Of a stretch of 64,000 nucleotides of DNA, positions 25,278-33,709 are shown piece after piece; the stretch's first letter is position 1; the number at the start of each line of letters is the position of its first letter. This DNA comes from VRUE01 sp963805455 (lineage in GTDB: Bacteria > Actinomycetota > Thermoleophilia > Solirubrobacterales > 70-9): NCBI GenBank assembly GCA_963805455.1, contig CAWDUJ010000009.1, forward strand, positions 1 through 64,000, written 5' to 3'. Both the position numbers and the translations under genes were made by a program. The notes beneath the pieces were generated by a model, which saw only the letters and a program-made list of their open reading frames with translations, made no database searches and had not been told where the DNA came from.

Positions 25278-26195
25278 TTATCCGGACGTCTCGGGGGTGA
25301 GCTTGCCCGCCTTGCGTTCGCGTTCGCGGCGGCGGTGCAGCCAGCGAGGAGCGGCGAGGACCCCGCCGAGCCCGACCGCCGCGACGGCGGCCGCAATCGG
25401 CCAGACGGCTGGGTCGCCTTTCTTCAAGGTGAAGTAGCCGGAGGCGATCAGGACGACGCCGAGCGCGGTGCGGAGGAACCCCTGCGGGGCCCTGTCGGAG
25501 AGAGCGGCGCCGAGCACCACTCCCGGCAGCGAGCCGACGAGGATGTTGCCGGCCAGGCCGAAATCGATATTGCCGCCGATCCAGTGTGCGACCGCCGCGG
25601 CTGAGAGCAGGATCGCCGCGTGGACGACGTCGGTGCCGACGACTTTCTTTGGCGAGAGCCGGTAGACGGCGATCAGCAGGATCGCGATCACGGTGCCGGA
25701 CCCGGCCGACGTGATCCCGATGATGAAACCGGTGGTTGCGCCGATCACGACCGCGGCGACTTTGTGGCGGCGCTCGACGTCGAAGCGGTCGCGCTCTTCG
25801 ACCAGGTCGCGCAGGATCAGCGCCCGCGCCAGGGTGATGATCCCGACCATCAGCAGGGTGCCGCCGAGCACCGCGTAGACCAACGAGTCGAGCCGGTCTT
25901 CGCTGACGTGCTTCTCCAGCACCGAGACCAGCGCCACGCCCGCGACCGCCGCCGGCACGCTGCCGTAGGCCAGCCAGCGAACGAGCTCCATGTTCACCGT
26001 CTTCAGCTTCAGGTGGCGCCAGCCGCCGACGGTCTTGGTGATCGCCGAGTAGAAGATGTCGGTGCCGATCGCCGTCGTCGGCTGGGTATTGAAGATCAGG
26101 ATCAGGAGCGGCGTCATCAGGGATCCACCGCCCATGCCCGTCATGCCGACGAGCACGCCGATGCCGAAGCCAAAAAGGATGATTGCCGGGTCCAC
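25278..26195 (-). CDS. TauE/SafE-family anion transporter
   Basis: A membrane protein of 305 residues with about eight hydrophobic segments. The family signature appears twice: GIGVLVGMTGMGGGSLMTPLL near the N-terminus and IGATTGFIIGITSAGSGTV in the middle, each followed by a conserved GTD. TauE/SafE proteins export sulfite, sulfoacetate or related organic anions. The C-terminus is a basic cytoplasmic tail. Start GTG at 26195. It is divergent from the ABC importer; a 7-bp inverted repeat lies in the shared promoter region. The nearby CymR-like regulator makes a sulfur role plausible but unproven. Confidence 0.88.
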   Translation of the reverse strand: MDPAIILFGFGIGVLVGMTGMGGGSLMTPLLILIFNTQPTTAIGTDIFYSAITKTVGGWRHLKLKTVNMELVRWLAYGSVPAAVAGVALVSVLEKHVSEDRLDSLVYAVLGGTLLMVGIITLARALILRDLVEERDRFDVERRHKVAAVVIGATTGFIIGITSAGSGTVIAILLIAVYRLSPKKVVGTDVVHAAILLSAAAVAHWIGGNIDFGLAGNILVGSLPGVVLGAALSDRAPQGFLRTALGVVLIASGYFTLKKGDPAVWPIAAAVAAVGLGGVLAAPRWLHRRRERERKAGKLTPETSG

Positions 26196-26226
26196 GATGT
26201 GCCCGCGCGGTTGTGCTTATCGACTT

Positions 26227-26247
26227 TCCTGACTACTTTGGTCAGGA
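26227..26247. promoter_or_regulatory. Candidate operator between TauE gene and ABC operon
   Basis: TCCTGAC and GTCAGGA form perfect 7-bp inverted arms around TACTTTG, lying in the 95-bp divergent intergenic region. The size (21 bp) and position fit a regulator of both transcripts. The adjacent Rrf2 protein is the obvious candidate. Confidence 0.5.
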
Positions 26248-26290
26248 GCGCGGAGTGCGGCAGGATACCAACAAGGTGCTGACGGAAGCG

Positions 26291-27055
26291 ATGGATCTAT
26301 CCGCGGGGGTCGTAATTCGCGGCCTTCGCCACGCCTACGGCGATTTGAGCACGATCGACGGCCTCGAGATCGAGGCGCCCCCACACGGGGTGCTCGGGAT
26401 CGTCGGCCCGTCGGGGTGTGGAAAGTCGACCCTGCTCGAGCTGATCGCCGGGCTCCAGACGCCCAGCGCCGGAGAGGTCACGGTCGGCGGCGCGACCGAG
26501 GCCGACGACCGCCTGGCGACCTGCGCCTTCATGCCCCAGCGGGACATGCTCCTCCCCTGGCTCTCGGCACTCGACAACGCCGCCCTGGCGTTGCGCAACC
26601 GCGGCGCCCGCAGATCCGAGGCCAGGGGCGAGGCGGCCCGTCTCTTCGAGCGCTTTGGGCTCGCCGGATTCGAGCGGGCCGCGCCGGCCGAGCTCTCGGG
26701 CGGGATGCGACAGCGGGTCGCCTTCCTCCGCACCCTGGTCACCGGCAAGCCGGTCCTCGCGCTCGACGAGCCGTTCGCATCGCTCGACGCGATCACCCGG
26801 GCCGAGATGCAGGCCTGGCTGGCGGGCGCGCTGGCGACCGACCCGCGCACCGTCGTCCTCGTCACCCACGACGTCGAGGAGGCCCTCTACCTGTCCGACC
26901 GGGTGATCGTCCTCTCGACCCGTCCGGCGCGGGTGATCGCCGAGCTGAACGCCCCGACCGCGCGCGAGCCCGGTCGCGATGCTGCCGTCACCGACCCGAG
27001 CTTCATCGCGGCTCGGGAGCGGGCGATGGCAGCGCTCCACGAGGGCTCACGATGA
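26291..27055 (+). CDS. ABC importer ATPase (ThiZ/NitT/TauB-like)
   Basis: A 254-residue ATPase subunit. Walker A is GPSGCGKST at about residues 38-46, the Q-loop is FMPQRDMLLPW, the signature is LSGGMRQR, Walker B is VLALDEPFASLD, and the switch is VTHDVEEA. The group serves nitrate, taurine and pyrimidine (thiamine precursor) importers. The ATG at 26291 fits the family start; upstream in-frame codons run into the intergenic region. The stop overlaps the permease start (ATGA). It is the first gene of a three-gene importer operon. Confidence 0.93.
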   Translation: MDLSAGVVIRGLRHAYGDLSTIDGLEIEAPPHGVLGIVGPSGCGKSTLLELIAGLQTPSAGEVTVGGATEADDRLATCAFMPQRDMLLPWLSALDNAALALRNRGARRSEARGEAARLFERFGLAGFERAAPAELSGGMRQRVAFLRTLVTGKPVLALDEPFASLDAITRAEMQAWLAGALATDPRTVVLVTHDVEEALYLSDRVIVLSTRPARVIAELNAPTAREPGRDAAVTDPSFIAARERAMAALHEGSR

Positions 27056-27804
27056 AGCGGTGGCTGCTGCCGGCGTTGCTGCTGATCGGCGTTGCCGCCA
27101 CCTGGCAGATCGCGGCCGACACCGGGGCGATCGCCAACCTGCTCAACCTCGAGGACTTCCTCGTCCCCTCCCCCTCGGAAATCGCCTCCTCGCTCTGGGA
27201 GAACCGCTCGCTGCTCGCCGAAAACGCCTGGGTGACCCTGCGCGAGGTCCTGCTCGGGTTCGCCTGCGGCCTCGTGGCCGGGATCGCGTTCGCGATCGCC
27301 CTCCATCTCTCCGAGACCCTGCGGCGGGCGGCGTACCCGCTGGTGATCGCGTCGCAGACGATTCCGATCGTCGTCATCGCCCCGATCCTCGTCGTCTGGT
27401 TTGGCTTCGGGATCGGTCCGAAGCTCGCGATCGTCGCCCTGATCTGCTTTTTCCCGATCACTGTCAACACCCTCGACGGTCTGCGCTCGGTCGACCCCGA
27501 GGCGACGAAGATGATGCGGACCCTCGATGCCTCGAGGAGCCAGATCCTCTGGCGGCTGGAGGCGCCGACCGCCCTGCCCTACGCCTTCAGCGGCGCCAAG
27601 ATCGCCGTCGCCGTCGCCGTCATCGGCGCCGTCTTCGGCGAGTGGGCCGGCTCCAACTCCGGGCTCGGGCACCTGATGCTCCAGGACAACGCCCAACTCG
27701 AGACCGCGCGGCTGTTCGCTGCGGTCGCCGTGCTGTCGCTGATCGCGGTCGCGCTGTTCGGCCTGCTCGCGCTCGCTGAGCGCCGCATCGTCACTTGGCG
27801 ATAG
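27052..27804 (+). CDS. ABC importer permease (ThiX/TauC-like)
   Basis: A 250-residue inner-membrane subunit with about six membrane segments. The BPD-type cytoplasmic loop (EATKMMRTLDASRSQILWRLEAPTALPY, at about 146-173) contacts the ATPase. The start is coupled to the ATPase stop. The N-terminus is a signal-anchor-like segment followed by VPSPSEIASSLWEN, typical of the SsuC/TauC/ThiX family. Confidence 0.92.
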   Translation: MKRWLLPALLLIGVAATWQIAADTGAIANLLNLEDFLVPSPSEIASSLWENRSLLAENAWVTLREVLLGFACGLVAGIAFAIALHLSETLRRAAYPLVIASQTIPIVVIAPILVVWFGFGIGPKLAIVALICFFPITVNTLDGLRSVDPEATKMMRTLDASRSQILWRLEAPTALPYAFSGAKIAVAVAVIGAVFGEWAGSNSGLGHLMLQDNAQLETARLFAAVAVLSLIAVALFGLLALAERRIVTWR

Positions 27805-27813
27805 AAAGTAAGG

Positions 27814-28857
27814 GTGAGGCGCTTCCGATCCACGGCCGTAATGACGGTCATCGCAGTCGCAGCCATCTCGCTGGGGCTCGCCTCCTGCGGGGAGAAGAGC
27901 GATAGCGGGAGCGCCGAGGCCGACCCGTTCACGCTGACGCTCGACTTCTACCCGAACGCCGACCACGCCGGGATCTACATGGCGCAGAAGCTCGGCTACT
28001 TCGAAGAAGCCGGCCTCGACCTGACGATCCAGACGCCCTCCGATCCGGCGGCGCCGATCAAGCAGGTCGCCGCCGGGCGTACCGATCTCGCGATCTCCTA
28101 CGAGCCGGAGGTGATCCTCGCCGAGGAGAAGGGCCTCGACGTCCTCGCGGTCGGCGCCTTGGTCGACACCCCGCTGACCTCGATGATCTGGCTCAAGGAC
28201 TCGAAGATCGGTGGCGTCCCGGACCTGCGCGGGAAGACGATCGCGACCGCCGGGATCCCCTACCAGGACGCCTATCTGAAGACGATCCTCGCCCGCGCAG
28301 GGCTCTCGACGAACGACGTGACGACGGTCAACGTCGGCTACGGGCTGCTGCCGGCGATCGTCGGCGGCCGCGCCCAGGCGATGCTCGGAGGCTTCAGCAA
28401 CGTCGAGGGAGTCGACCTGAGGCTGCGCGGGAAAAACCCGGTCGTCACCCCGGTCGACCAGCTCGGCGTTCCGACCTATGACGAGCTGGTCTTCGTCGCC
28501 CAGGGCCAGAGGCTCGAAGAAGACCCGCAGGCAGTCCGCCTGTTCCTGGCGGCTCTGGCGCGCGGCACCGCCGCGGCGGCCGCCGACCCCCAGGCGGCGA
28601 CCGAAGCGCTGACCGAAGCGAACCCCGACCTCGACCCGAAGCTGACCGCGGCCGAGGTGCAGGCGACCCTGCCGTTGCTGAAACCGCCGCCGCGCAAACA
28701 GGCGGGCGAGGAAACGAAGCCCGCGTTCGGCGAAATGAACCCGGAGGAGTGGGAAGCGTTCATCGGCTGGATGCGCGACCACGGCCTGATCAGCGGCCAT
28801 CCCACCCCCGCCGAGGTGCTCAGCAACGAGTACCTACCGGGCAGGATTCCCCAGTAG
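27814..28857 (+). CDS. Substrate-binding lipoprotein, ThiY-like (NMT1 fold)
   Basis: An exported binding protein of 347 residues. The signal peptide ends in the lipobox GLASC, so it is anchored as a lipoprotein. The mature N-terminus, LTLDFYPNADHAGIYMAQKLGYFEEAGLDL, matches the ThiY/NMT1 pattern that binds the thiamine precursor pyrimidine (HMP or its formyl-aminomethyl form). DLAISYEPEVILAEEKGLDVLAVG follows. A nitrate or sulfonate ligand is the main alternative. No TPP riboswitch precedes the operon. Start GTG at 27814, nine bases after the permease. The 3' end overlaps the convergent GGDEF/EAL gene by 24 bases. Confidence 0.85.
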   Translation: MRRFRSTAVMTVIAVAAISLGLASCGEKSDSGSAEADPFTLTLDFYPNADHAGIYMAQKLGYFEEAGLDLTIQTPSDPAAPIKQVAAGRTDLAISYEPEVILAEEKGLDVLAVGALVDTPLTSMIWLKDSKIGGVPDLRGKTIATAGIPYQDAYLKTILARAGLSTNDVTTVNVGYGLLPAIVGGRAQAMLGGFSNVEGVDLRLRGKNPVVTPVDQLGVPTYDELVFVAQGQRLEEDPQAVRLFLAALARGTAAAAADPQAATEALTEANPDLDPKLTAAEVQATLPLLKPPPRKQAGEETKPAFGEMNPEEWEAFIGWMRDHGLISGHPTPAEVLSNEYLPGRIPQ

Positions 28858-31131
28858 CTCGAGCTCGTCCTCGCGGATCAGCCGGGTGATGTCGTCGGCC
28901 GGGAGCGGTCGGGAGAAGAGGTGGCCCTGGCCGTAGTCGCAGCCGAGGCGGCGCAGCTCGGAGAGCTGGACCTCGCTCTCGACCCCGACCGCGATCGCGT
29001 CGAGAGAGAGGGCCCGGGCCATCCCGATGATCGCCTCGACGATCGCGGTCCGCTCCTGCTCGACCCCAAGCCCCTCGATGAAGGAGCGGTCGATCTTGAG
29101 CGCGTCGAAGGGGAAGCGGCTGAGGTAGGCCAGCGAGGAGTAGCCGGTGCCGAAGTCGTCGAGGATGAGGCGGACGCCGAGCTCGCTCAGCGCCTCCAGC
29201 GTCGTCGTCGCCATCGCCGACTCCTCGACCAGGATGCTCTCGGTGATCTCGAGCTGGAGATGGGCGGGGTCGAGGGCGGTCCGCGCCAGCACCTCGGCGA
29301 TGTTGTCGGCCAGATCGCGGTTTGCGATCTGGCGGGCGGAGATGTTGACCGAGACGTCGAGCGGCCGTCGGTCGGGTCGCTGATCGTGCCACTCGACGGC
29401 CTGGCGGCAGGCGGTCTCCTCGACCCAGCGGCCGATAGGGCCGATCAGCCCGCAATCCTCGGCGATCGAGATGAACTCCTCGGTCTCCAGCGAGCCCCGC
29501 CGGGGATGCTCCCACCGCAGCAGGGCCTCGAGCGAGACGATCTCGCCGTTGGTGAGGTCGACCAGCGGCTGGTAGTGGAGCCGCAGCTCGTCGTTGGAGA
29601 GGGCATCCCGGAGGTCGCGCTCGACCTCCAGCCGCCGCGCCGCGCGGGCCCGCATCTCGGCATCGAAGAGCTCGCTGCGGCCGCGGCCCCTCTCCTTGGC
29701 CCGGTACATCGCCGCGTCGGCGTCACGGATCAACGCCTCGGCTCCGATCGGCTCGCTCCGCGAGGGGCGGCCGACGGCGATCCCGACGCTGGCGCTGACG
29801 AAATGCTCGACGCCCCCCATCGAGTAGGGCTCGGCGAATGCCGCCGTGACCCGGTTGGCGATCGCAATCGCCTCGTCCTCGTCGGCGAGACGGTCGATCA
29901 GGATCCCGAACTCGTCGCCGCCGAAGCGGGCGACGATGTCCCCGGGGCGCAGGTGCGACCGCAGGCGAGGGGCGATCGCGCGCAGCAGTTCGTCACCGCC
30001 GTGGTGGCCGATGCTGTCGTTGACGAGCTTGAAGCTGTCGAGGTCGAGGAACAGAACCCCGACCGGGGTGCCGGCGACGGCGGCGCGCTGGAGGGCGACC
30101 TCGAGCGACTGGACGAAGCTGGTCCGGTTGGGAAGGCCCGTGAGTGAGTCATGGAGGACCCGGTGCCGGAGGGCGCGGTCGGTCGCGTGGCGCTCGACCG
30201 CATCGGCGAGGACATTGGCCGAGGCCTGAACGAAGTGGACGTCCTGCGGCGTGAATTGATTCGGTTCCCGCGAGTGGATATCGAGGACGCCGAACGGTTG
30301 CTCGCGGCCGTCGATCGGGACCGCGAGGCTGCTGCGCACGCCCATCACCCTGAGCGCCGGCGGCATCGAGAAGCGCCCCTCGGCCTCCCAGTCGTCGACG
30401 ATCACGTGCAGTCCCGACTCGAGCGCTGCTCCTGCGTGTGAGTTGCGGGCCGCCGAGGCCCGGCGGCTCCCGTCGGTTCCCTGAATTTCGGCTCCGGCCA
30501 GCATCTGCAGGCGGCGGCCGTCGCGGCCGACCTCCCAGATGCAGGCGCAATCGACCCCGTCGATCGCAACCATCAGCGAGACCGCCTCGTCCATCAGCGC
30601 ATCGGACTCGCCGTGCTGGAGGGCATGGCTCGAGAGGCGGGCGACGGTCGCCTGCTGGGCGACCGCCCGGCGCAGCTCCTCCTCGACGCTCTTCCGCTCG
30701 GTGATGTCGTAGAGGACGCCGTGCCAGATCTGGACGCCATCGGGGTCCGGTTCCAGCACCGCCTCGTCGAGGATCCAGACGACGTCGCCCTCGCGGGTGT
30801 GCATCCGATAGTCGATCGGGCGGCCGTTGCGAAGGTTGCCCGCCTCCTGTTCTTGCTCCTGGGCGAGGGCGCGCTCGCGGTCCTCGGGGTGCAGCTGGCG
30901 AGCCCAGAGGGTTGGGTCGGCAACCCATTCCTCCGGCGTGTAGCCAAGGATCTCCTCGATCTGGGGGCTGACGTAACGCCAGCGTCCGTTCTCCCCAACC
31001 TCGCAGGCGTAGACGATCGCCGGCAGGCGCTCGACGAGGCGGCGATAGTCCTCCCCGGCCTCGGAGATCTGGTCGAGAAACTCGCTCACCCGGTCGTCGG
31101 GCCAATGCTTTGCGGCGGGCTCACCGTCCAT
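28834..31131 (-). CDS. PAS-GAF-GGDEF-EAL cyclic-di-GMP signalling protein
   Basis: A cytoplasmic sensor-enzyme of 765 residues with no predicted membrane segment. Order: PAS (about 30-150, ending in the PAC-like VWILDEAVLEPD...YDITERK), GAF-like region (about 165-330), GGDEF diguanylate cyclase (about 335-500) and EAL phosphodiesterase (about 510-755). The cyclase motif RFGGDEFGIL is intact. The EAL domain has SLEALLRW, NISARQ, EITES and DDFGTGYSSL, with GVES near the end. Both domains therefore look active; which direction dominates cannot be read from sequence. The PAS and GAF domains probably sense light, oxygen or a small ligand. Confidence 0.95.
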   Translation of the reverse strand: MDGEPAAKHWPDDRVSEFLDQISEAGEDYRRLVERLPAIVYACEVGENGRWRYVSPQIEEILGYTPEEWVADPTLWARQLHPEDRERALAQEQEQEAGNLRNGRPIDYRMHTREGDVVWILDEAVLEPDPDGVQIWHGVLYDITERKSVEEELRRAVAQQATVARLSSHALQHGESDALMDEAVSLMVAIDGVDCACIWEVGRDGRRLQMLAGAEIQGTDGSRRASAARNSHAGAALESGLHVIVDDWEAEGRFSMPPALRVMGVRSSLAVPIDGREQPFGVLDIHSREPNQFTPQDVHFVQASANVLADAVERHATDRALRHRVLHDSLTGLPNRTSFVQSLEVALQRAAVAGTPVGVLFLDLDSFKLVNDSIGHHGGDELLRAIAPRLRSHLRPGDIVARFGGDEFGILIDRLADEDEAIAIANRVTAAFAEPYSMGGVEHFVSASVGIAVGRPSRSEPIGAEALIRDADAAMYRAKERGRGRSELFDAEMRARAARRLEVERDLRDALSNDELRLHYQPLVDLTNGEIVSLEALLRWEHPRRGSLETEEFISIAEDCGLIGPIGRWVEETACRQAVEWHDQRPDRRPLDVSVNISARQIANRDLADNIAEVLARTALDPAHLQLEITESILVEESAMATTTLEALSELGVRLILDDFGTGYSSLAYLSRFPFDALKIDRSFIEGLGVEQERTAIVEAIIGMARALSLDAIAVGVESEVQLSELRRLGCDYGQGHLFSRPLPADDITRLIREDELELLGNPAR

Positions 31132-31206
31132 TTATCTGACTATCGGCATTTTCGGGCCGCCGGCTTGATGCCTGTGGCCCTGAATTTGACGCCTGGAAGG
31201 GCATTT

Positions 31207-32094
31207 TCAAACACCGGTCAGCCATGACCCGGCAAGGCCGCGGAATGGCGCGTACGGCACGAAGAACTCCTCGACCTCCTCGATGGTCGCCCGGCGCCCA
31301 AGATGGGCGAGCTTTCCCACCAGCTTGAGGAACATCAGGTCGCCGGCAGGAAGCGAGTCGGGTTCGCCACGGCCGAAGAGGCCCAGGCACTGAACCGTCC
31401 AGGGCCCGATCTCAGGAACCCGCAGCAGCCGCGCGTCACCGACCGGCTCACCGGGATCACAGCGGCCGGCGGCGATGTCCCTGGCGACCGCCCGCAGCGC
31501 GATCGAGCGGCCGGCGGACAGCCCCATCGCCTCCAGTTCGGCCGGCGCCCGGCCGGCGATCATCGCCGGCCCCGGGACGTCACGAATGGCCCCGGAGTCG
31601 CGGGTCATCCGCGGGCCCCAGCGACCGACGATCCGACGCTGGATCGTGGCCGCGCGGCGGCTCTCGATCAGCTGCTTGACGATCGCCCAGGCGAGAGCCT
31701 CCCAGGGCCAGGGGCGGCGGTGGGGGCGGCGGTGCGGACGGCGGCGCAGGAGCGGGCCGAGCAGGGGGTCGCGGCGGAAGCCGCGGAAGAACTCGCCGAG
31801 GTCCTCGTCGACCCCGAGCGCGAAACGCATCCGCTCGATCGCCACTCGCAGCTCCTCGTCCGTGGCCGGCGGCGCCGAGGTCACATCCCGGACGCCCGGT
31901 TCGGCCCGGAACTTGACCTTCCGAGCCTCCACCTGCCAGGCCCGGACCAGCACCGGGCTGCCGCCGACATCGAGGAGCCGGGTGGCGACCCCGCCCTCGA
32001 TCCGCATCACGCGGTCCTCGCCGCCGAAGCGCGGCATCAGGAATGGCGAAGGGGGCGTGGCCTCGACCTCGAGAGCCGAGGACCTCGCGCTCAT
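31207..32094 (-). CDS. AlkA-like DNA-3-methyladenine glycosylase (HhH-GPD)
   Basis: A 295-residue base-excision repair protein. The helix-hairpin-helix is LLRVPEIGPWTVQCLGL at about residues 228-244, followed by the catalytic Asp region DSLPAGDLMFLKL (the Asp after PAG), as in AlkA. The N-terminal part is the AlkA-type beta domain and is poorly conserved. An Arg/His/Pro-rich stretch (LLRRRPHRRPHRRPWPWEAL) at about 115-134 is unusual. ATG at 32094 immediately follows the stop of leader copy C (TGA then ATG), so expression may be coupled to that leader. Confidence 0.88.
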   Translation of the reverse strand: MSARSSALEVEATPPSPFLMPRFGGEDRVMRIEGGVATRLLDVGGSPVLVRAWQVEARKVKFRAEPGVRDVTSAPPATDEELRVAIERMRFALGVDEDLGEFFRGFRRDPLLGPLLRRRPHRRPHRRPWPWEALAWAIVKQLIESRRAATIQRRIVGRWGPRMTRDSGAIRDVPGPAMIAGRAPAELEAMGLSAGRSIALRAVARDIAAGRCDPGEPVGDARLLRVPEIGPWTVQCLGLFGRGEPDSLPAGDLMFLKLVGKLAHLGRRATIEEVEEFFVPYAPFRGLAGSWLTGV

Positions 32095-32127
32095 TCAAAT
32101 ATCGCGCTTCGCTCGCTGCGCGCTCAT
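32095..32127 (-). CDS. Conserved leader ORF, copy C (short, 10 aa)
   Basis: ATG at 32127 (an additional in-frame ATG at 32130) gives MSAQRAKRDI, stop TGA at 32097-32095, immediately followed by the AlkA start ATG. It equals the first six and last four residues of the pattern of copies A and B, with the 33 bases between removed in frame. This fits recombination between the two direct repeats inside the longer copies. The first ATG overlaps the stop of the upstream gene (ATGATGA). Confidence 0.5.
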   Translation of the reverse strand: MSAQRAKRDI

Positions 32128-32444
32128 CATCGACCCAAGAGGTGAACGTCGACCAGGAACGAGCGGCTGGCGACGACGTTTGTCGGCCGCTGCTCCTTGC
32201 GGCGGCGCAGACGGCGCGGGCTCGAGCCGCGCGACGCCGCGGCACCGACCGCCCTGACGGCGGCGACCGTCGCCGCCCCGGCAAGCACTCCACCGGCGGC
32301 GGCGAGCGCGGCTGTGCGAACCTCGCTCCGGAGGACGGGCGAGCCGGGGGGCCGGTAGGCCTCGAGGGCGCGGACCGGCTGCTCGGGCGCGGCCTCGACG
32401 TCCTCCTCGGCGAGGACCTCGCCCTGCACTTCGATTTCGCTCAA
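32127..32444 (-). CDS. Hypothetical protein with one hydrophobic segment
   Basis: A 105-residue protein of unknown function. An acidic N-terminal part is followed by a hydrophobic Ala/Val stretch (TAALAAAGGVLAGAATVAAVRAV) that may be a weak membrane segment, then an Arg-rich segment (SSPRRLRRRKEQRP) and a short hydrophobic end. Start TTG at 32444 with CGAGGA upstream. The stop overlaps the start of leader copy C. No homologue is recognised. Confidence 0.6.
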   Translation of the reverse strand: MSEIEVQGEVLAEEDVEAAPEQPVRALEAYRPPGSPVLRSEVRTAALAAAGGVLAGAATVAAVRAVGAAASRGSSPRRLRRRKEQRPTNVVASRSFLVDVHLLGR

Positions 32445-32537
32445 GATCGTTCCTCGCGCATCACCCGGCCGACTGTAGCGATGCGCGCGGGGGAGTTAGG
32501 AGGGGCCGGTCGGGAAGCCCGCAAGTTGCGAGTTTCC

Positions 32538-33671
32538 TCAGAGCGCCTTCTCGTACATCCGATAGCGCTTGACGATCTTGCCTCCCATGCCTTCCATCGC
32601 CCTGTTCATCGGCTCGTTCGTCTCCAGGATCCAGCCGGTCTCCCCGCCCGGGACGCCGTCCGGGCTGGCGGCCTCGAGGTGTTTGAGGTAGAGGCCGGCG
32701 GCGACGCCGGTATGGCGATATGCGGGCTTGACGCCGAGCGCGAAGACGCGGACCCGGTCGACCTTCGGCTTCTGGCGCAGGAAGGTGAGCCAGCCCAGCG
32801 GCAGCAGCCTCCCCCCCATCCGGGCCAGGACCTGGTTGATGTCGGGGAGGGTGAGGGCGACACCCACGGTTTCCCCCTCGCGCTCGGCGACGAACGCCCA
32901 CCTCTCGTCGATCACCTGTTTCAGCAGTTTGGCGTGGAACTCGATCTCGGCTTCGGTCGGCGGCACGAAGCCCCAGTTGTCGGCCCAGGCCTCGTTGTAG
33001 ACCTCGGCGAAGCTCCTCATCTCCTCGGCGAGGTTGCCCTTGTCGATGTTGCGGATCGTCACCCCTTCCTCGCGCAGGGCGTTTTCCGCGGCGGCGTGGA
33101 TCGAGGCGTCGAACTGATCGCCTTCCTTCAGCTCGCCGAGCGCCAGATACCACATCAGAAGGTCGATCGCCTTGCTGTAGCCGGCGCCTTCGAGCAGGTC
33201 GCGGTAGAACCGCGGGTGCCAGTTCTGGAGAATCATCGGCCGGACGTCGTAACCCTCGATCAGGAGCCCGACCTCATCGTTTGTTGTGAAGTCCATCGGC
33301 CCGAGCAGGCGCTTGCGGCCGTGGCCCCGCAGCCACTCCTCGGCGGCGGAGAGGAGTGCATCGGCGACCTCGCGGTCGTCGACCGACTCGAAGAATCCGA
33401 ACATCCCGTCTTCGCCGCCCTGGAACTCGTCCCAGCGGCGGTCGAACTGGGCGGTGATCCTGCCGACCGGCACCCCGTCGCGCTCGGCAAGGAAGTACGC
33501 GGCCTCGGCGTGCTCGAAGAACGGGTTCTTCTTCCGGTTCAGGAACTGCATCCGGTCAAGGACCAGCGGCGGCACCCACTGAGGATGGTCACGGTGGAGA
33601 TCGAAGGGGACCTTGACGAAGCGCTTCAGGTCGCGCCGTGATCGCACCGGTCGTATCGAGACGCCCGCCAT
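32538..33671 (-). CDS. GNAT-fold acyltransferase, BcerS/YghO-like
   Basis: A 377-residue protein of the GNAT superfamily. The N-terminus (IRPVRSRRDLKRFVKVPFDLHRDHPQWVPPL) and the fragments YFLAERDGVPVGRI, GPMDFTTNDEVGLLIEGY and the C-terminal GNAT half with RVFALGVKPAYRHTGVAAGLYLKHLEA (acyl-CoA loop around GVKPAYRHTGVAAG) fit the YghO/bacterial ceramide synthase (BcerS)-like family. Such enzymes N-acylate a long-chain base. The gene is divergent from a serine palmitoyltransferase/KBL-type gene, with 38 bases between the starts. The pairing supports a lipid role; this is inference. ATG at 33671 is chosen by similarity; the frame is open to 33722. Confidence 0.8.
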   Translation of the reverse strand: MAGVSIRPVRSRRDLKRFVKVPFDLHRDHPQWVPPLVLDRMQFLNRKKNPFFEHAEAAYFLAERDGVPVGRITAQFDRRWDEFQGGEDGMFGFFESVDDREVADALLSAAEEWLRGHGRKRLLGPMDFTTNDEVGLLIEGYDVRPMILQNWHPRFYRDLLEGAGYSKAIDLLMWYLALGELKEGDQFDASIHAAAENALREEGVTIRNIDKGNLAEEMRSFAEVYNEAWADNWGFVPPTEAEIEFHAKLLKQVIDERWAFVAEREGETVGVALTLPDINQVLARMGGRLLPLGWLTFLRQKPKVDRVRVFALGVKPAYRHTGVAAGLYLKHLEAASPDGVPGGETGWILETNEPMNRAMEGMGGKIVKRYRMYEKAL

Positions 33672-33709
33672 CTGCATCAAGCCCCGTGCGCAACCTACAC
33701 TTTCCAGCC

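Noticed and set aside
26196..26290. TPP riboswitch upstream of the ThiXYZ-like importer
   Set aside because: The 95-bp region lacks the conserved CTGAGA and the ACCTGATCTGG-type core; only a 7-bp inverted repeat is present.
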